Origin: Helichrysum umbraculigerum
Lineage: Eukaryota > Streptophyta > Magnoliopsida > Asterales > Asteraceae
Assembly (NCBI GenBank): GCA_949592205.1
Contig: CATIUR010000004.1
Location: forward strand, 84,853,337-84,917,336
Direction of reading: 5' to 3'
Length of the DNA stretch: 64,000 bases
Positions 42,633-55,138 of this stretch are shown here, in pieces. The stretch's first letter is position 1. Each line of letters opens with the position of its first letter. The position numbers were made by a program, and so were the translations under genes. Under the pieces are notes generated by a model. That model did no database searches, had not been told where the DNA came from, and saw only the letters and a program-made list of their open reading frames with translations.

Positions 42633-43185
42633 GTCCCAGGTTCAAATGAGAAGGCTAATTTTTGTGTGAACATGAGAAACACTTTAAAATAACTTTTTAA
42701 CTATCTAAAACACATTATTTTACAAAATTTTCTTCGTAGCTTCTTTTTCAAATAACTTTTAGAATCTATTTTTCAAATAAAAAAAATTTCAACGTTTTTT
42801 ATTTTTTTAATTATTTTTTATTAAATTTTTTATTCACAATAATCAGATTTTATAACTTGATAATCACATGAATAATATGTGATTATTATGTCATATCTTG
42901 TGATTATCTCGAACACATGATAATCACATTATATTAGAATAATCACATGTGATTATCATATTATATTTTGTGATTATCTTAAATAATCAAAACAGTAACG
43001 ACTGTAAAAAAAGTTCGAAAAAAAAGTTAATATTTTTTATTTATATTTATATCATAGCTTCCTAAAGCTATTTTAATAGTAATCATTGAAAAAGTTTTGA
43101 AGAATAATGTGTTTCGGATAGTTAAAAAGTGATTTTGAACGATTTCCTACGTTTTCACGAAAATTAGCCTTCTTATTTTAACTCA

Positions 43186-43187
<2 letters not shown>
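42633..43187. mobile_element. TA-flanked inverted-repeat element T3
   Basis: Ends GTCCCAGGTTCAAATGAGAAG... and (complement) GGTGAGTTAAAATAAGAAG..., with GAAGGCTAATTTT and CTTTTTAACTATC blocks shared by both arms (about 120 bp). Flanked by (TA)n on both sides. The interior has several AATCACATG/ATGTGATT copies. Confidence 0.75.

Positions 43188-43244
<57 letters not shown>
43188..43244. repeat. (TA)n followed by (GA)n
   Basis: TA tract to about 43225 then about ten GA units to 43244, at the left end of T4. Confidence 0.9.
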
Positions 43245-45399
43245 GAAAGTTCAATATAGACCATCAAAAAAATGAAGAATGGGAGAATGGATCCCCACCC
43301 TTGGATCAAAGAATTTAACGTACAGGATTTAGAGAGGATTTGCTAGCTAAATACTTTAACTGCCCTATCAAATATAACAGCCAAGGGTATTTTTGTCAAA
43401 CGATAACTATAGTTCACGATCTCTTATATGATCTCTTGTGTACTTCATTGTGATTATCACACTTTGTTACTTTCCACACTCACCAATTCATTCATTATAT
43501 CATCCATTCAATTTAATCTTCATCTTCATCAGTTTGATTTTATCTTCGTTGATTCTAGCTTATGGTATCTTTGTTTTTATGCTTTAATTCTAGCTTTCGA
43601 TTTAACCTTTGTAGCACTGCTATCATCGCAAACATCCACCGACGTCCTCATCTTGACTGTCGCCATAGATAAAAATTCTTTGTGGAATTTTACAAATTGA
43701 TTGTGTAAAATAATTCAGTAGGTTGTTGGAGGTTTATCATCTCAAAATCAAAAGTGAAATTAAAGAATTTGGCTACACTCCAAGTAATATAGTTGTCATT
43801 ATTGATGTAACTGGTGCTCAAACAAAGCCTTCAAATGGTAAAACTTCTTTTTATTGTTGTATCATGCATTATTATGTGTGTTAGTAGTTTGAAAAGTAAA
43901 ATCGCAGTTTAATTTTGTTTGTTGTTGCTTCGAAGTGGTTGTAACTGTAATACTTTCATCACTTACAACTCAATTTCTGAAACAATAGATTGAACTTTTA
44001 GTGGAGATTTGAAAGAGTATAATTGATTCATAATGTTATTTTTAACCATTTTGTGAATGCATACCAAGTGTTTGATATTTTGCCTCAATAAGTTTAAACT
44101 ACATTTTTTATATACTGTTTGTTTCAAAGTATCAGCTGATTGTACCTTCTATATTCTGTTATTGCATATCTAGATAAATTTATGGAAAAGGGTTGGTTTT
44201 GGATGCAATTTGTAGGGCTACACATATAATGAAGCGTTTGTTGCTGTTTTTTTTTCAATTGATGTAGCACTATCGATTTTCAAAGCATTTGAAGGTGCTG
44301 TTGATGATCTAAAATATAAAAGCATCAAGCAAAGCCAACCGTTACAAATATGAAGTGGAGGATGACGACAAACTTTCTTGATTTTGTTATTTTTGGAAAA
44401 TTGATAAACTTTACAGTGTCTGGAATAAATGAGTGTCGAACAATGGGTCATGTCATGGGATGGTCGTTGGAACTAGGGAGTTCCCTTGGGAGCTTTAGTT
44501 GCGATAAATTTTTATCCGGTGGATGATGACAGATTCACGATAAAAATGAATTTTTAACTAATTATTCATAATTGTATTTCTATCGATGATAACAACAATA
44601 GGAGATCTTTCGTACGGAATAAATGGGGACCCAAGGCTCCAACAATATTAATGTTGGTGCTTGGAAAATCTCAGTTAATATAATATCTTGTTTTTTCTAA
44701 CCTTTCATAGATGAAAATTTAGGTTGTGCCTGCTACGTCCGATCTCGGGATTGATCAAGAATCCATTCATCATAGGTCCATTTTCATGCAGTTTTGTTAG
44801 ACCCATTTTGTTGAAAATGGGTGGTTTTGGGGAGTTCAAATATGTGCATAAGGGAGTTTCTCTGTGATTCGTTGGTTTCGACTTTCGACTAATAGTTATG
44901 GGATGTAATAAGCATTGGAGTTGGAATTCAGGTTGTCCCTGCTTGGGATCAAGGAAGAATCTGTTCATCAACGCTCTAATTATATGTGATTAATATTTCG
45001 GGTTTTTTTTTTATCATAAGTGATTATACGTGTAATCGGTTAAATGCTAGATTCACAACTATATAATCACATGATAGATGTGATTAAATTTATAGTTACA
45101 TATGGCTAGTAATTTTATTGTTTGGAATCTATTAATTTTGTTAATATTTTAAACTAGTGTCTCATTTGTACTATTCCATATATGTTGTTTATTTTAATCA
45201 TATGTGATTCAAGCATGTTATACGCGTTTGTTTTTTATATCTCATTCATGTATATTGAAATGTGTTTAGATTGATATAGTTCGAATACAATTTGTTTATT
45301 TCACATGTTGATAATACATTTACATCCATCTTATAATGTACATGTAAAAATTACATATGATTGTAGCTAGAAGCACATGTGATTTGGTATCTCCGAGTT

Positions 45400-46060
45400 T
45401 AGATAATATGATCCTAAACATACATATGAATATGTATAATCACATGTAATTTTTAATGGTATTCTTATTTTCATGCCATTATACTTGAACATCTTAAAAA
45501 TCACATTTTAGAAATCATACGTGATGCTATGGAAAATCACATGTGATGTTACACAAAAAATCACACGTGATATTATGAGAAAATCACATTTGTAATGAAC
45601 ATAAAACATTATTAATCCACATCACATGAATTTTTACCCCTAAAATCATATGTGATTTTACATATAATCACATGAGTTTTTCCCCCTAAAATCACATGTG
45701 GTTTTATATATAATCACATAAGTTTTACCTAAAATCACATGTGATTATTTATAATCAAATGTGATTTTACATATAATCACATGAGTTTTTACCCCTAAAA
45801 TCAAATGTGATTTTATACATAATCACACGAGTTTTACCTAAAATCACATGTGATTATTCATAATCAAATGTGATTGTACCTAAAATCACATGTGATTTTA
45901 CATATAATCACATGAGTTTTTACCCCTAAAATCACATGTGATTTTATACATAATCACACGAGTTTTACCTAAAATCACATGTGATTATTCATAATCAAAT
46001 GTGATTGTACCTAAAATCACATATGATTTTACATGTAATCACATGTGAATATTCATAAAA
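45400..46060. repeat. Array of ATCACATGTGAT palindromes with higher-order units
   Basis: Dozens of copies of AATCACATGTGATTT and close variants. From about 45640 they form longer repeated blocks such as ATAATCACATGAGTTTTTAC, CCCTAAAATCACATGTG and TACATAATCACACGAGTTTT, each recurring two to four times. Confidence 0.8.
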
Positions 46061-46679
46061 CTTTGTTCAAGTATCAATCACATTTATAGTCATCATATAT
46101 GACTTTCAGAGCTTTACAAGTTTTGCTCATCAAACTATATTCAATTACTTTTTATTTTTGTTACAAGCCAACATCTAACATGAAAATAAATTAGGTTATA
46201 TACATAAAATTCATGAAAAATCATATGTGATTTATTTATGTGATTTATTTATACTGTACATTTTAATCGTCGATCTAATGAAATAAATTAATAATGCATG
46301 TGGCATAAGAAATGTGTAGCATTTGTTTGGAAAGCAAATTTTTAAAGACGCATGATTTTGTTATAAACTTCACCATACACATTCATGTTGAAAAAAAAAT
46401 TCATGTTGAAAAAAAAAATCAATTGTGAGTGAATCACATGTGATTATCACATAAAAATCAAATGTGAAAATTGATTAGGCATTTCATCAAACACATGGTG
46501 TGCAACCAAAAACTTTACAACATTCAGGAAAATAAATGAGTTTGTTTCTTTCCTTTTATCAATTTCAGCCACGTTCATGAATGTTTGATGACGAATATGT
46601 AATTTAGTTTCATGTTTATCATATAAATCACATCCAACTAATCAACTTTAACTTTATAATTCAAACGGTGTTTTAAAAC

Positions 46680-47125
46680 ATGAATCACATTCGAATTAAA
46701 CGATCATCATATGTGATTTTTTTAGAAAAATAAAAATCACCTTTTTCTCTGATTTGATTATGGTGGCAATCAAATTCATACTGATTAATGTGTATGACGA
46801 TAATCATTTGATTTGAATGAAGTTTTAAATCATCACTCGCGTTGGAATTACACCTTCATTAGCTTTAATTTCATAAAAAATGAAAATAGTGTTTTTCTTC
46901 AATTCGATCATGATCACGATCCAATTAATACTGATGAAAGTTTCTGATGTTGATCATGTGATTCGAAGTATGTTTAAAAGCATCAATCGCGTTCGATTAT
47001 CATGTTCATCAGCTTTAATTTCATAAAAAGGTTAAAATCACGATTTTATTTGATTCGATCACGATCGCGATTAAATAAATAACGATGAATGTCTCTAACA
47101 ATCTTCATGTGATTCGACTGATGTA
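46680..47125. repeat. Three diverged ~148-bp tandem units in T4
   Basis: Units share ATCGCGTT(C/G)GA, TCA(T/G)CAGCTTTAATTTCATAAA, GATTCGATCACGATC and AT.ATGTGATTCGA. No coding. Confidence 0.65.
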
Positions 47126-47379
47126 TCAAAGCGTGATTCGAGTTTGAATTTGTATATATCAAATGTTAATTTTGCAGATCATTGCTGAAGTTGAGAGAAA
47201 AGTAGAAACCCCAATTTTTGGGGAAGAACGTGATGTCAAATTATGATGATGTATTTTTTGTTTATTTTGTTATATTGATTTAAGAATTGACCATAATACC
47301 CCTCCCCACCTAAATTAAATGCTGAAATCTGATTGGTTCCCTCATTCTTTAGATATTTGCTATTCTTCAAAGAACCCAC

Positions 47380-48161
<782 letters not shown>

Positions 48162-50611
48162 TGATGCGCCCCCAGCGGTCGGTAAGGATCTTACCCCTTG
48201 TCGTTGAACCGGCTGCCGGCGGCGGCGATCAGTGGGTGTTTTAAATTTGTAATTGCAGGGCCTAAGTTTTCCCTAACAATGCTATCCTAAGGGTGAGCAA
48301 GTGGTAGGTATGACCTAGAGTCATTCTTCAAACCGACTGAATTGAAACTAAGGCATGGCAGATGAGGGCTTTCAAACTATTGAAGGGTTTATAAAATAGT
48401 GGGGGAGTTTTGGTTTTTCTATTAACTAACTTAGGCAAGTAAATAAATAAAAGCGAAATTAATGTAAAAGATAAAGCAGATAAATAAAGATATTGTTTGC
48501 TGAGACTTCATTAATTTAGTTATGGGATGATATTTGGAGAAACTATTTTGAATGAAATTAGTTAATTATCATTACAAAGAATTTAGGTTATGGTAACATT
48601 ACAAAGTATTTAGAATAATAAGCACCGGGAGCTAGGTTATGGTAACATTACAAAGTATTTAGAATAATAAGCAAAATCTTAATTATGGTTTAATAATACT
48701 TTCATATGAACGGGAACAAAATCTTAAGATACTAGACATAACTGAATCATATAATGATTCTTTGTCATCCTAACAGATTTGTATTTAAAAAGTTCATTTA
48801 TGACTTTAAACCAGCCCTTGCTTAAGACTACCCAATAAATCCCATAATTATCCACAGCGTTCCTCACTTAAAGTGGTTCCGCCGCTTCAAACCTTGGCCA
48901 TGTCTTGTCCTACGGTAATCCCCCATGTAGCCTTGCGGTTCCATAGTTTCATACCTTTGACAAATCATATTGACACAGATGACTGACTACCTTTAAATTG
49001 GACGTCGTTAAAAAGGTGTTGTAATCACGTTTATTGGTGGAAAGGCGATAGATTAATTTGAAGTTTAAAAGTCTATTTAGAAAGGTTAATTAAACTAGGT
49101 TTCTCATTTTATATATTAGTCCGTAATATAACTACCTTCGGTCGTTACGCAGCTTCCACGTATTTGTACTACACCTAAAGTGTTTCCAACGCTATACTGA
49201 GTAACAGTCGAATAGGGGCCATCATATTACTTCGTAATATTATACCGCTTCGTAATATGACTACCTTCGGTCGTTCCTCGACTTCCATACATTTGTACTC
49301 CACCTTGAAGTGTTTCTAGTACTATATCGAGTAACAGTCGAATAGGGGCCGTCATATTATTTCACGATAATTAAGACCATTTATGTTTTACTACTATGAT
49401 GATCCTAAGGCAACAATCAAACAAGAACATGCAATAAGACGATCAAAGCAACACTACCGATCTTTAATATTTAATTATAAATCATCCCATAATTAACTAA
49501 CTACATCGCAAACAAACACAACAAGTATACTACTCTCTAATCATGGCAATAACTAAATCTAGCATAATCAATATAAACGTAATTAACTAAGATAGATAAG
49601 GATAAAAAGAACCAGGATTAAATTCGAGAGAGAATAGACTTGAATTAATTGACACAATTCCGAGCATACACGGAATATTACAATGCGTTCCACACTTTTC
49701 TTCTACTTCTAATAAAACTCCTAAACTAGTTTACATACTAGTTAAAACTAATCTAAAGAAAGAAATATAGAGTGAGAAAGTTGGAGCTTATTTCTAGAGT
49801 GAGAAAGATAAGCTAGGAAGGTGTGTTTTGAAATGAACCATGGAGACTCCTATTTTAGTAGAAATTTGGCTCAAGTTAGCATTTCAAGGAGCACATTAGC
49901 AAAAGGTGCTAAAGGTGGTAGCACGTGTACCCTAAAGCGCGCAAAGGTGGTGCACCGGGTACCAAAAAGCATGTAAAGGTCTAGCACCGAGTACACGAAA
50001 GGACCAAAAACGGGAAAAGGTGCAGGGGGTGCCGGCCAGCGGTGGGCACCTGGTGGCCGGCGGTGGGAGGCTGCCAGCCGGCCTGGTACGCTACCCTGCT
50101 GCACCGATTCGCTTTCTTTCGCTGCGTTGCTTAATTCGCGCGTATCTTCTTCGTTATGCTTCCGTTTGCGTTGATTCTTTTATTTTGTTGGATTCGTTTT
50201 TCAAAAATGAATACTTTGATGAAAAGAAATCCTAAAAATATGTCTCCCATCTTTGGATGTCTCGTACGAATCGTTTGGATCTTCCGGCGTACGTAGAATC
50301 TTCATTCTTCGTCCGTTTTTGTTGATTCTTCTTCTGTTGGATTCGTAATTTGAAAACGAACATCTTGGATGAGATGGATGTTAGTGATGGGCACTTTTGT
50401 CTTGAAATCTCATTTTGATGCCTTGAATCTTCAAACGTGCGTGGAATCTTCGTTTTAGGTCCGTTTTGCTTGATTTTTATCGCGCAACCTTGTTTTGACC
50501 ATCTTGGCATAATATCATTGATTTGTACTGTTTTTGAGTTTATAATGCCAAGAATCTTTCCAGAATGAGAGAGATATCGGTAGTAAAAACGTGACTTTTT
50601 ACGCGATATCA
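48162..50611 (-). repeat. 3' LTR of Athila-like element Z
   Basis: On the minus strand it starts TGATATCGCGTAAAAAGTCACG (50611) and ends GGGGGCGCATCA (48162), 2450 bp, preceded by the AAGTGTGGGAT-type PPT. The CCGTATACGG palindromes of X and Y are absent; a GC-rich GCCGGC-containing stretch (about 50020-50090) takes that position. Two about 125-bp tandem units at 49128-49365. Confidence 0.8.
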
Positions 50612-50634
50612 AGTATCCCACACTTAGAACTTTG
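50612..50634 (-). promoter_or_regulatory. Polypurine tract of Z
   Basis: Minus strand reads TTCTAAGTGTGGGATACT directly before the LTR. Confidence 0.7.
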
Positions 50635-52203
50635 CTTGTACTCAAGCAAACTCAAATTTCAAGCATGGTTAAAGATATGTAGATAATGAAATATTTTAAG
50701 GCGAAACTTTTTACTGAGGGGGTTTAGGAAAAATAAAATATTCGTGCTTTTGAGAAAGTAAGGTTGTAATCTTTAGGAGCATGCTTTTGATCTTTGATCT
50801 TGGATACATGACTAGGCGATCCTCTCAAGGTGGTCACTCAAATTACTCAAAGTGTTTAGGGTTTCTATTCTAATATATCAATCACTCAGAATGCTAGTCA
50901 TGTATCGTTTATCGTCATAGGCTTGATTGAGAATCAAATCATTACCTTTCAGTGAGCGCGAAGTCAATCTAGCCACAATCATTCTAGGAGGGGTGATGTA
51001 AGGTTTTTGGAGTGGAGTGTTAGTGTTGTGAGAGCGGGTTATGTTGGTTTTTCGGGTTTCTTTTTGGTGAAGCGGAAAGCTGAAATTTTTGAATTTTCGG
51101 GAGGATTGACGCCTTTTTCTTTTGGGAGGAATTTTCTCCATTTGACTTTCTCTTCAAATTTTCTTGGATATTTTTCTTTCTTTGATGTCATATGCTTGCA
51201 GCTTCTCTTCTTTCATCTTTGGAACTTTCTATGAAGTTTGAGGGATGCTTTTGAGAGGGTAGGGATAACGTATTTATTTTTGGGTGTACGGATGGGTTTA
51301 AGAATGATGTGATTCGATCTCCTTTTTACTCACCAGTTCGGATTCAAAATGCATAACAGGAGCAAGTTATGATTCTAAACGTATACATCGGCACACTCAA
51401 GAATTGAAGAAGTGAAGCATTAAAAATGAATGCTTTATATGGCTCAAGATACCTCACGAATCGAAAGTTGGTTTGTTGTGCCTAGTCGTGTGATGCTCTT
51501 TATGGGATTACTAAACTAATTTTTCAAAAGAATCCGTATTTTATTCATCCTTTTCCCCAAAGTAAATCATTCTTTGTCTAAAATTTTCATTTTCAACATA
51601 TTTGTAACTCAATTTTGAAAATTTTGTTTACTTTTCGGAGAAGGATGGTCTAAAAGAGCAGCGGGTTTAGAATCAAGCATATACCATTATCCATTTTACA
51701 GTAGTGTATACTACTGCTATCCCACACTTAAAGGAACATTGTCCTCGATGTTATTCTAAGTTCTGACTGGGGTAAAGATCCCACACTTAGGATTTGAAAC
51801 ATCTTAGACATTCTTTTAGTAGTGTGTGTTGGGTTTGAATCCCACACTTAGTGATAAGCATAGTGGATATGGTATATTTATAATGAAGGAAAGAGACTGG
51901 TATAGAGGTACTCCCCAGTAGCTGCGTGGTATGCGTTTGCCGAACTTCATCTTGCTGGGTTCACTCTTGATCAAGTCTTCTTGTGATTGGTCTCGTAGGT
52001 GTGAACACGTTGGATATACTTTCTTTGATGCGTGGCGTCAAAAACTTGATACGTCAGGCAGAAACTTGGTTGTATATCCAAGTGTGAAAGATAGTCGGAG
52101 ACTTCATCACTTCTTGGAATATAAAGTTGCAGAAATGTAAAACACGGGTTGCCTCCCGAGAAGCGCTCTTTTAAAGTCGAGAGCTCGACTTCTTCTCTTC
52201 TAG
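50635..52203 (-). other. 3' noncoding region of Z
   Basis: PPT-like AAGTGTGGGAT copies at about 51720, 51780 and 51840, hairpin A (51415-51435), a weaker form of the GAACATT hairpin (51733-51754) and the post-gag motif (52141-52192). No gene; no ATHILA ORF. Confidence 0.65.
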
Positions 52204-55138
52204 CTAGATGGAGATAGATGCGTCCATGGGATCCCCTTTGTTGATGTTGTGAGCCCTAGGTTGCGGAAAAGTATATCGAGGTGGATAGATTCTCATGAAA
52301 TGATTGACTATTGTCGTAATCAATTCAAGTGGACTATCTCTCGATGCCTTCTTGTAGTCCAGTAGATGCTCTGAAGTTGTCCTTGCAATTTCGTAAAGTC
52401 CGAAGGTGATGTAATCGACTGCTTTAGTGACAGTCCCTCTAGGGTCGGTCATGGTGGTTGTGTCTATCTTAATAACCTCTCTTTGCGGTGGGTTTTGCCA
52501 GAGAGAGCATACAAACGCCAAGAATTGCAGTTTTATGCCTTCATAGTTTTCGGTCTTGGGGTCTCCATTGAATCTTCTGATAGATGTGCACAGGTTCTTG
52601 ATTTGCCGGTGCTGATGATCGTTGAATGGAAAGTCAGATTCTGAGTAAACTAGAGTAAGCTGACGAAGTATCTCCTTGCATCCTGAGTGGAATATGAACT
52701 TTGTTCTGGAGTTACTTTTCCGTTTTTGAATCTCCCTTAGATGGATCGTAACAGAAGTAGCGATATCAAGTGATAATTCATATGTAATCCTAAAAGGTCG
52801 TTCGCGCCTTGATTCCTCCCAAACGAGATCACTAAGTTCTTTAATCATTAACTCAATTTGTTTTTCCATAGTGGAGTTGATAACCATAGATCCGCTTTCC
52901 TTGGAACTAAGGTGATCTTCTCTACTTAGCAAGTTAAGCAATGATGTGAGGTCATTCATCATTGAGATGTCGGCACGACTGCTCGGATGTCCAGTAGTTT
53001 CTTTCATATGCGCTCTAATGGATCCTAACATCTCCCATTGTGTTGAGGTGAATGGGATGTTAGATCTTTTAAGGGCATTGTTGATCCTAGCATAAGTCCG
53101 TTTCGCTTTGTCAAATCTTTGGATAATTTCGTTGAGTACTTCGGGATCTGCAATGGATTGTGGTTGGTTTCTGGTGCGTTTGGAATATTCCTCCAGTGTT
53201 TCTCTTCTCGTGGGATGGTTATGGTTACTTCGCGCCATTTCTTCAGTGGTAGACGGATTAGTTGGCGGTATGCTTCTTTTGTTTTCTTCTTCCATCTTTC
53301 TGATTATTTCTTCCATCGTTGGGTTGTCCGCTGATGCGTTCTTTGTCTCTTGTCCTATCCGTCGGAGGTCAATCGGGCAATACGGCGTGATTGCCATTTC
53401 CCTGCTAGAGTTCCTTTCACTTATTGACTTTACAGTTTCTTTGTCTTTGGCTGTCTTCATGGAGATCATGTACATGTCGGCTTGGTCTTCAGCATTTGGA
53501 TTGTCGATATGGAAAGTGATGGTTTCTCCCTGAGACTGCAAGCTAATAGTTTGTGCGAAGACGTTGATGATTGCCTTGGCCGTATTCATGAAAGGTCTTC
53601 CTAGTATGATTGGGATGTGTACATCTTCCTGCATATCCATTACTACAAAATCTGCTGGGTAAAGAAATTTGTCGATTCTAACTAAAACATTTTCAGCTAT
53701 TCCCCTAGGGTATTTGAACGAGTGGTCAGCAAGTTGTATGGTCATTTTGGTAGGTCGAAGATTTTCTAACTCAAGCCTCTTAAAAAGCGAGTATGGCATA
53801 AGATTAACACTAGCTCCTAAATTGGCAAGAGAACAGATAATGCATGAATTGTAGATGGAACAGGGGAGAGTAGAACGTCCGGTGTCTCCGAGTTTTTCAG
53901 GAACGGTATTTTTCAAGATAGCTGAACATTCCTCGTTTAGCGGGACATTGGGTACTTCGGGTACCTTATCCTTGGTTGTAAGAAGCCTTCTGAAGTACTT
54001 TTTGGAAGGAACTTCTGATACAGTATCTAGGAATTTCCTATCAAGCTTAAAAGACTTAAGCTTGTCGGGTCGTTGTTTAAGATGAGCCGGAAATGGAATG
54101 TTTACTTTCCTATTTGGTGGAGACTCTAAATCTATTGTCGATGGAACAATAGGCGGTTCCTTCACCGGAGAAGAAACCGTAGGTGGGCTATGTGCTACCT
54201 GAGAGTCTTGAATATGGGAAGCCTCCTTATGGCAACTAGTTGGACTATCCTAAGGTTTAGCGTTAATACGCTGTGCTAATTGTCCTAAGATGAGATAAGC
54301 TTGGTCTTGTCTAGCCGAGATTCCTTGAATGACTTGTATCAACGTGTCGTCAAAACTAGAGGTTTGTGAGGAAGAGGGTTCAAAAGGTTGAGGTTGGTAA
54401 GTTGGTGGGATATTCCTAGGTGGGTTAAGAGAAGGGTTAGTATTGGGTGAAGTTAGATGAGATTGAGGAATTTGGGCTGAGTGGTTCATATTAGCACAGT
54501 TAAGACATGTTTGAACTTGACAGACTTGTTGCGGTTGACTTTTTAATTCCTTGATCTCCTTGGTTAGGTCTGCCACTTGCTGAGTGAGAGTTTTGATAGC
54601 TTTAGTACTGATTGTAGTAGGTGAATTCACTATGGATGGGTGATTTTCACTGTTCCAGTCATGGTTGTGCATTGTCATTTTCTCAATAAGGCTCCAAGCT
54701 TCATTTGCCGTACAGTCTATGAAACTACCTTGAGAGGCGGTATCAAGTAAAGGACGGTGATGTGGGAAGAGACCATTGTAGAAGATGCGCAACTGGTCTG
54801 AACGCTCAAATCGATGATTTGGACATTTCTTAAGCAATTTCTTAAAGCGTCCCATGCATCGTAGATTGATTCATCATGCACTTGACGAAAGTTTATGATG
54901 TTGGTCCTAAGCGTGGCTTGTTTTGATGGGGGAATATATTTGGCCAAAAAATTGGTTGCTAATTCTACCCAAGAGGTTATAGAGTTAATTTCAAGTTCCT
55001 CAAACTAGGTTTGTGCATGAAGAGTGAGTGAATAGGGAAACAGGTATAGATAGACTATGTCCTGATTAACCCCAATCGGCTTAAAGGAGTTGGATAAGAA
55101 AATGAATTTGTCAAGGTGTGAGTTGGGATCATCATTTG
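52204..55138 (-). pseudogene. Gag-protease polyprotein of Z, decayed
   Basis: Read from 55138 leftward: gag (DIVYLYLFPYSL, AKYIPPSKQ, VHDESIYDAW, CPNHRFER) with a Trp-to-TAG change near 55000 and a 1-nt deletion near 54852; a Cys-containing stretch (LNCANMNHS); an in-frame TAG at 54250-54252 near the gag-protease junction; then an open 653-codon block (54165-52204) with the protease, whose active site reads ANLGAS instead of ADLGAS (Asp to Asn), IPIILGRPFM, and a C-terminal region with two copies of the module shared with X and Y (about 53069-52889 and 52642-52494), ending PRYTFPQPRA. No RT or integrase. The 5' end is cut by the LTR at 55139. Confidence 0.85.

Larger units (their letters stand above)
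43245..47378. mobile_element. Candidate large TA-flanked element T4 (tentative)
   Basis: Left border (TA)n(GA)n, right border (TC)n(TA)n, so the two edges are inverted copies. Inside the edges GAAGAATGGGAGAA (left) resembles the complement of the right edge (AAAGAATGAGGGAA), and GGGTATTTTTGTCA resembles GGGTATTATGGTCA. About 4.1 kb. Possible exon-like pieces (for example IKEFGYTPSNIVVIIDVTG near 43767) are not recognised and could be captured gene fragments. Contains an ATCACATGTGAT array and a three-unit 148-bp repeat. Confidence 0.45.

Noticed and set aside
43767..44350. A captured host gene inside T4
   Set aside because: Exon-like pieces exist but none matches a family I can name, and the frames are short; kept only as a remark in the T4 entry.
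54250..54252. Programmed stop-codon readthrough between gag and protease in Z as a feature
   Set aside because: The gag of this copy also has a Trp-to-stop change and a frameshift, and Y has no stop there; decay is the simpler reading.
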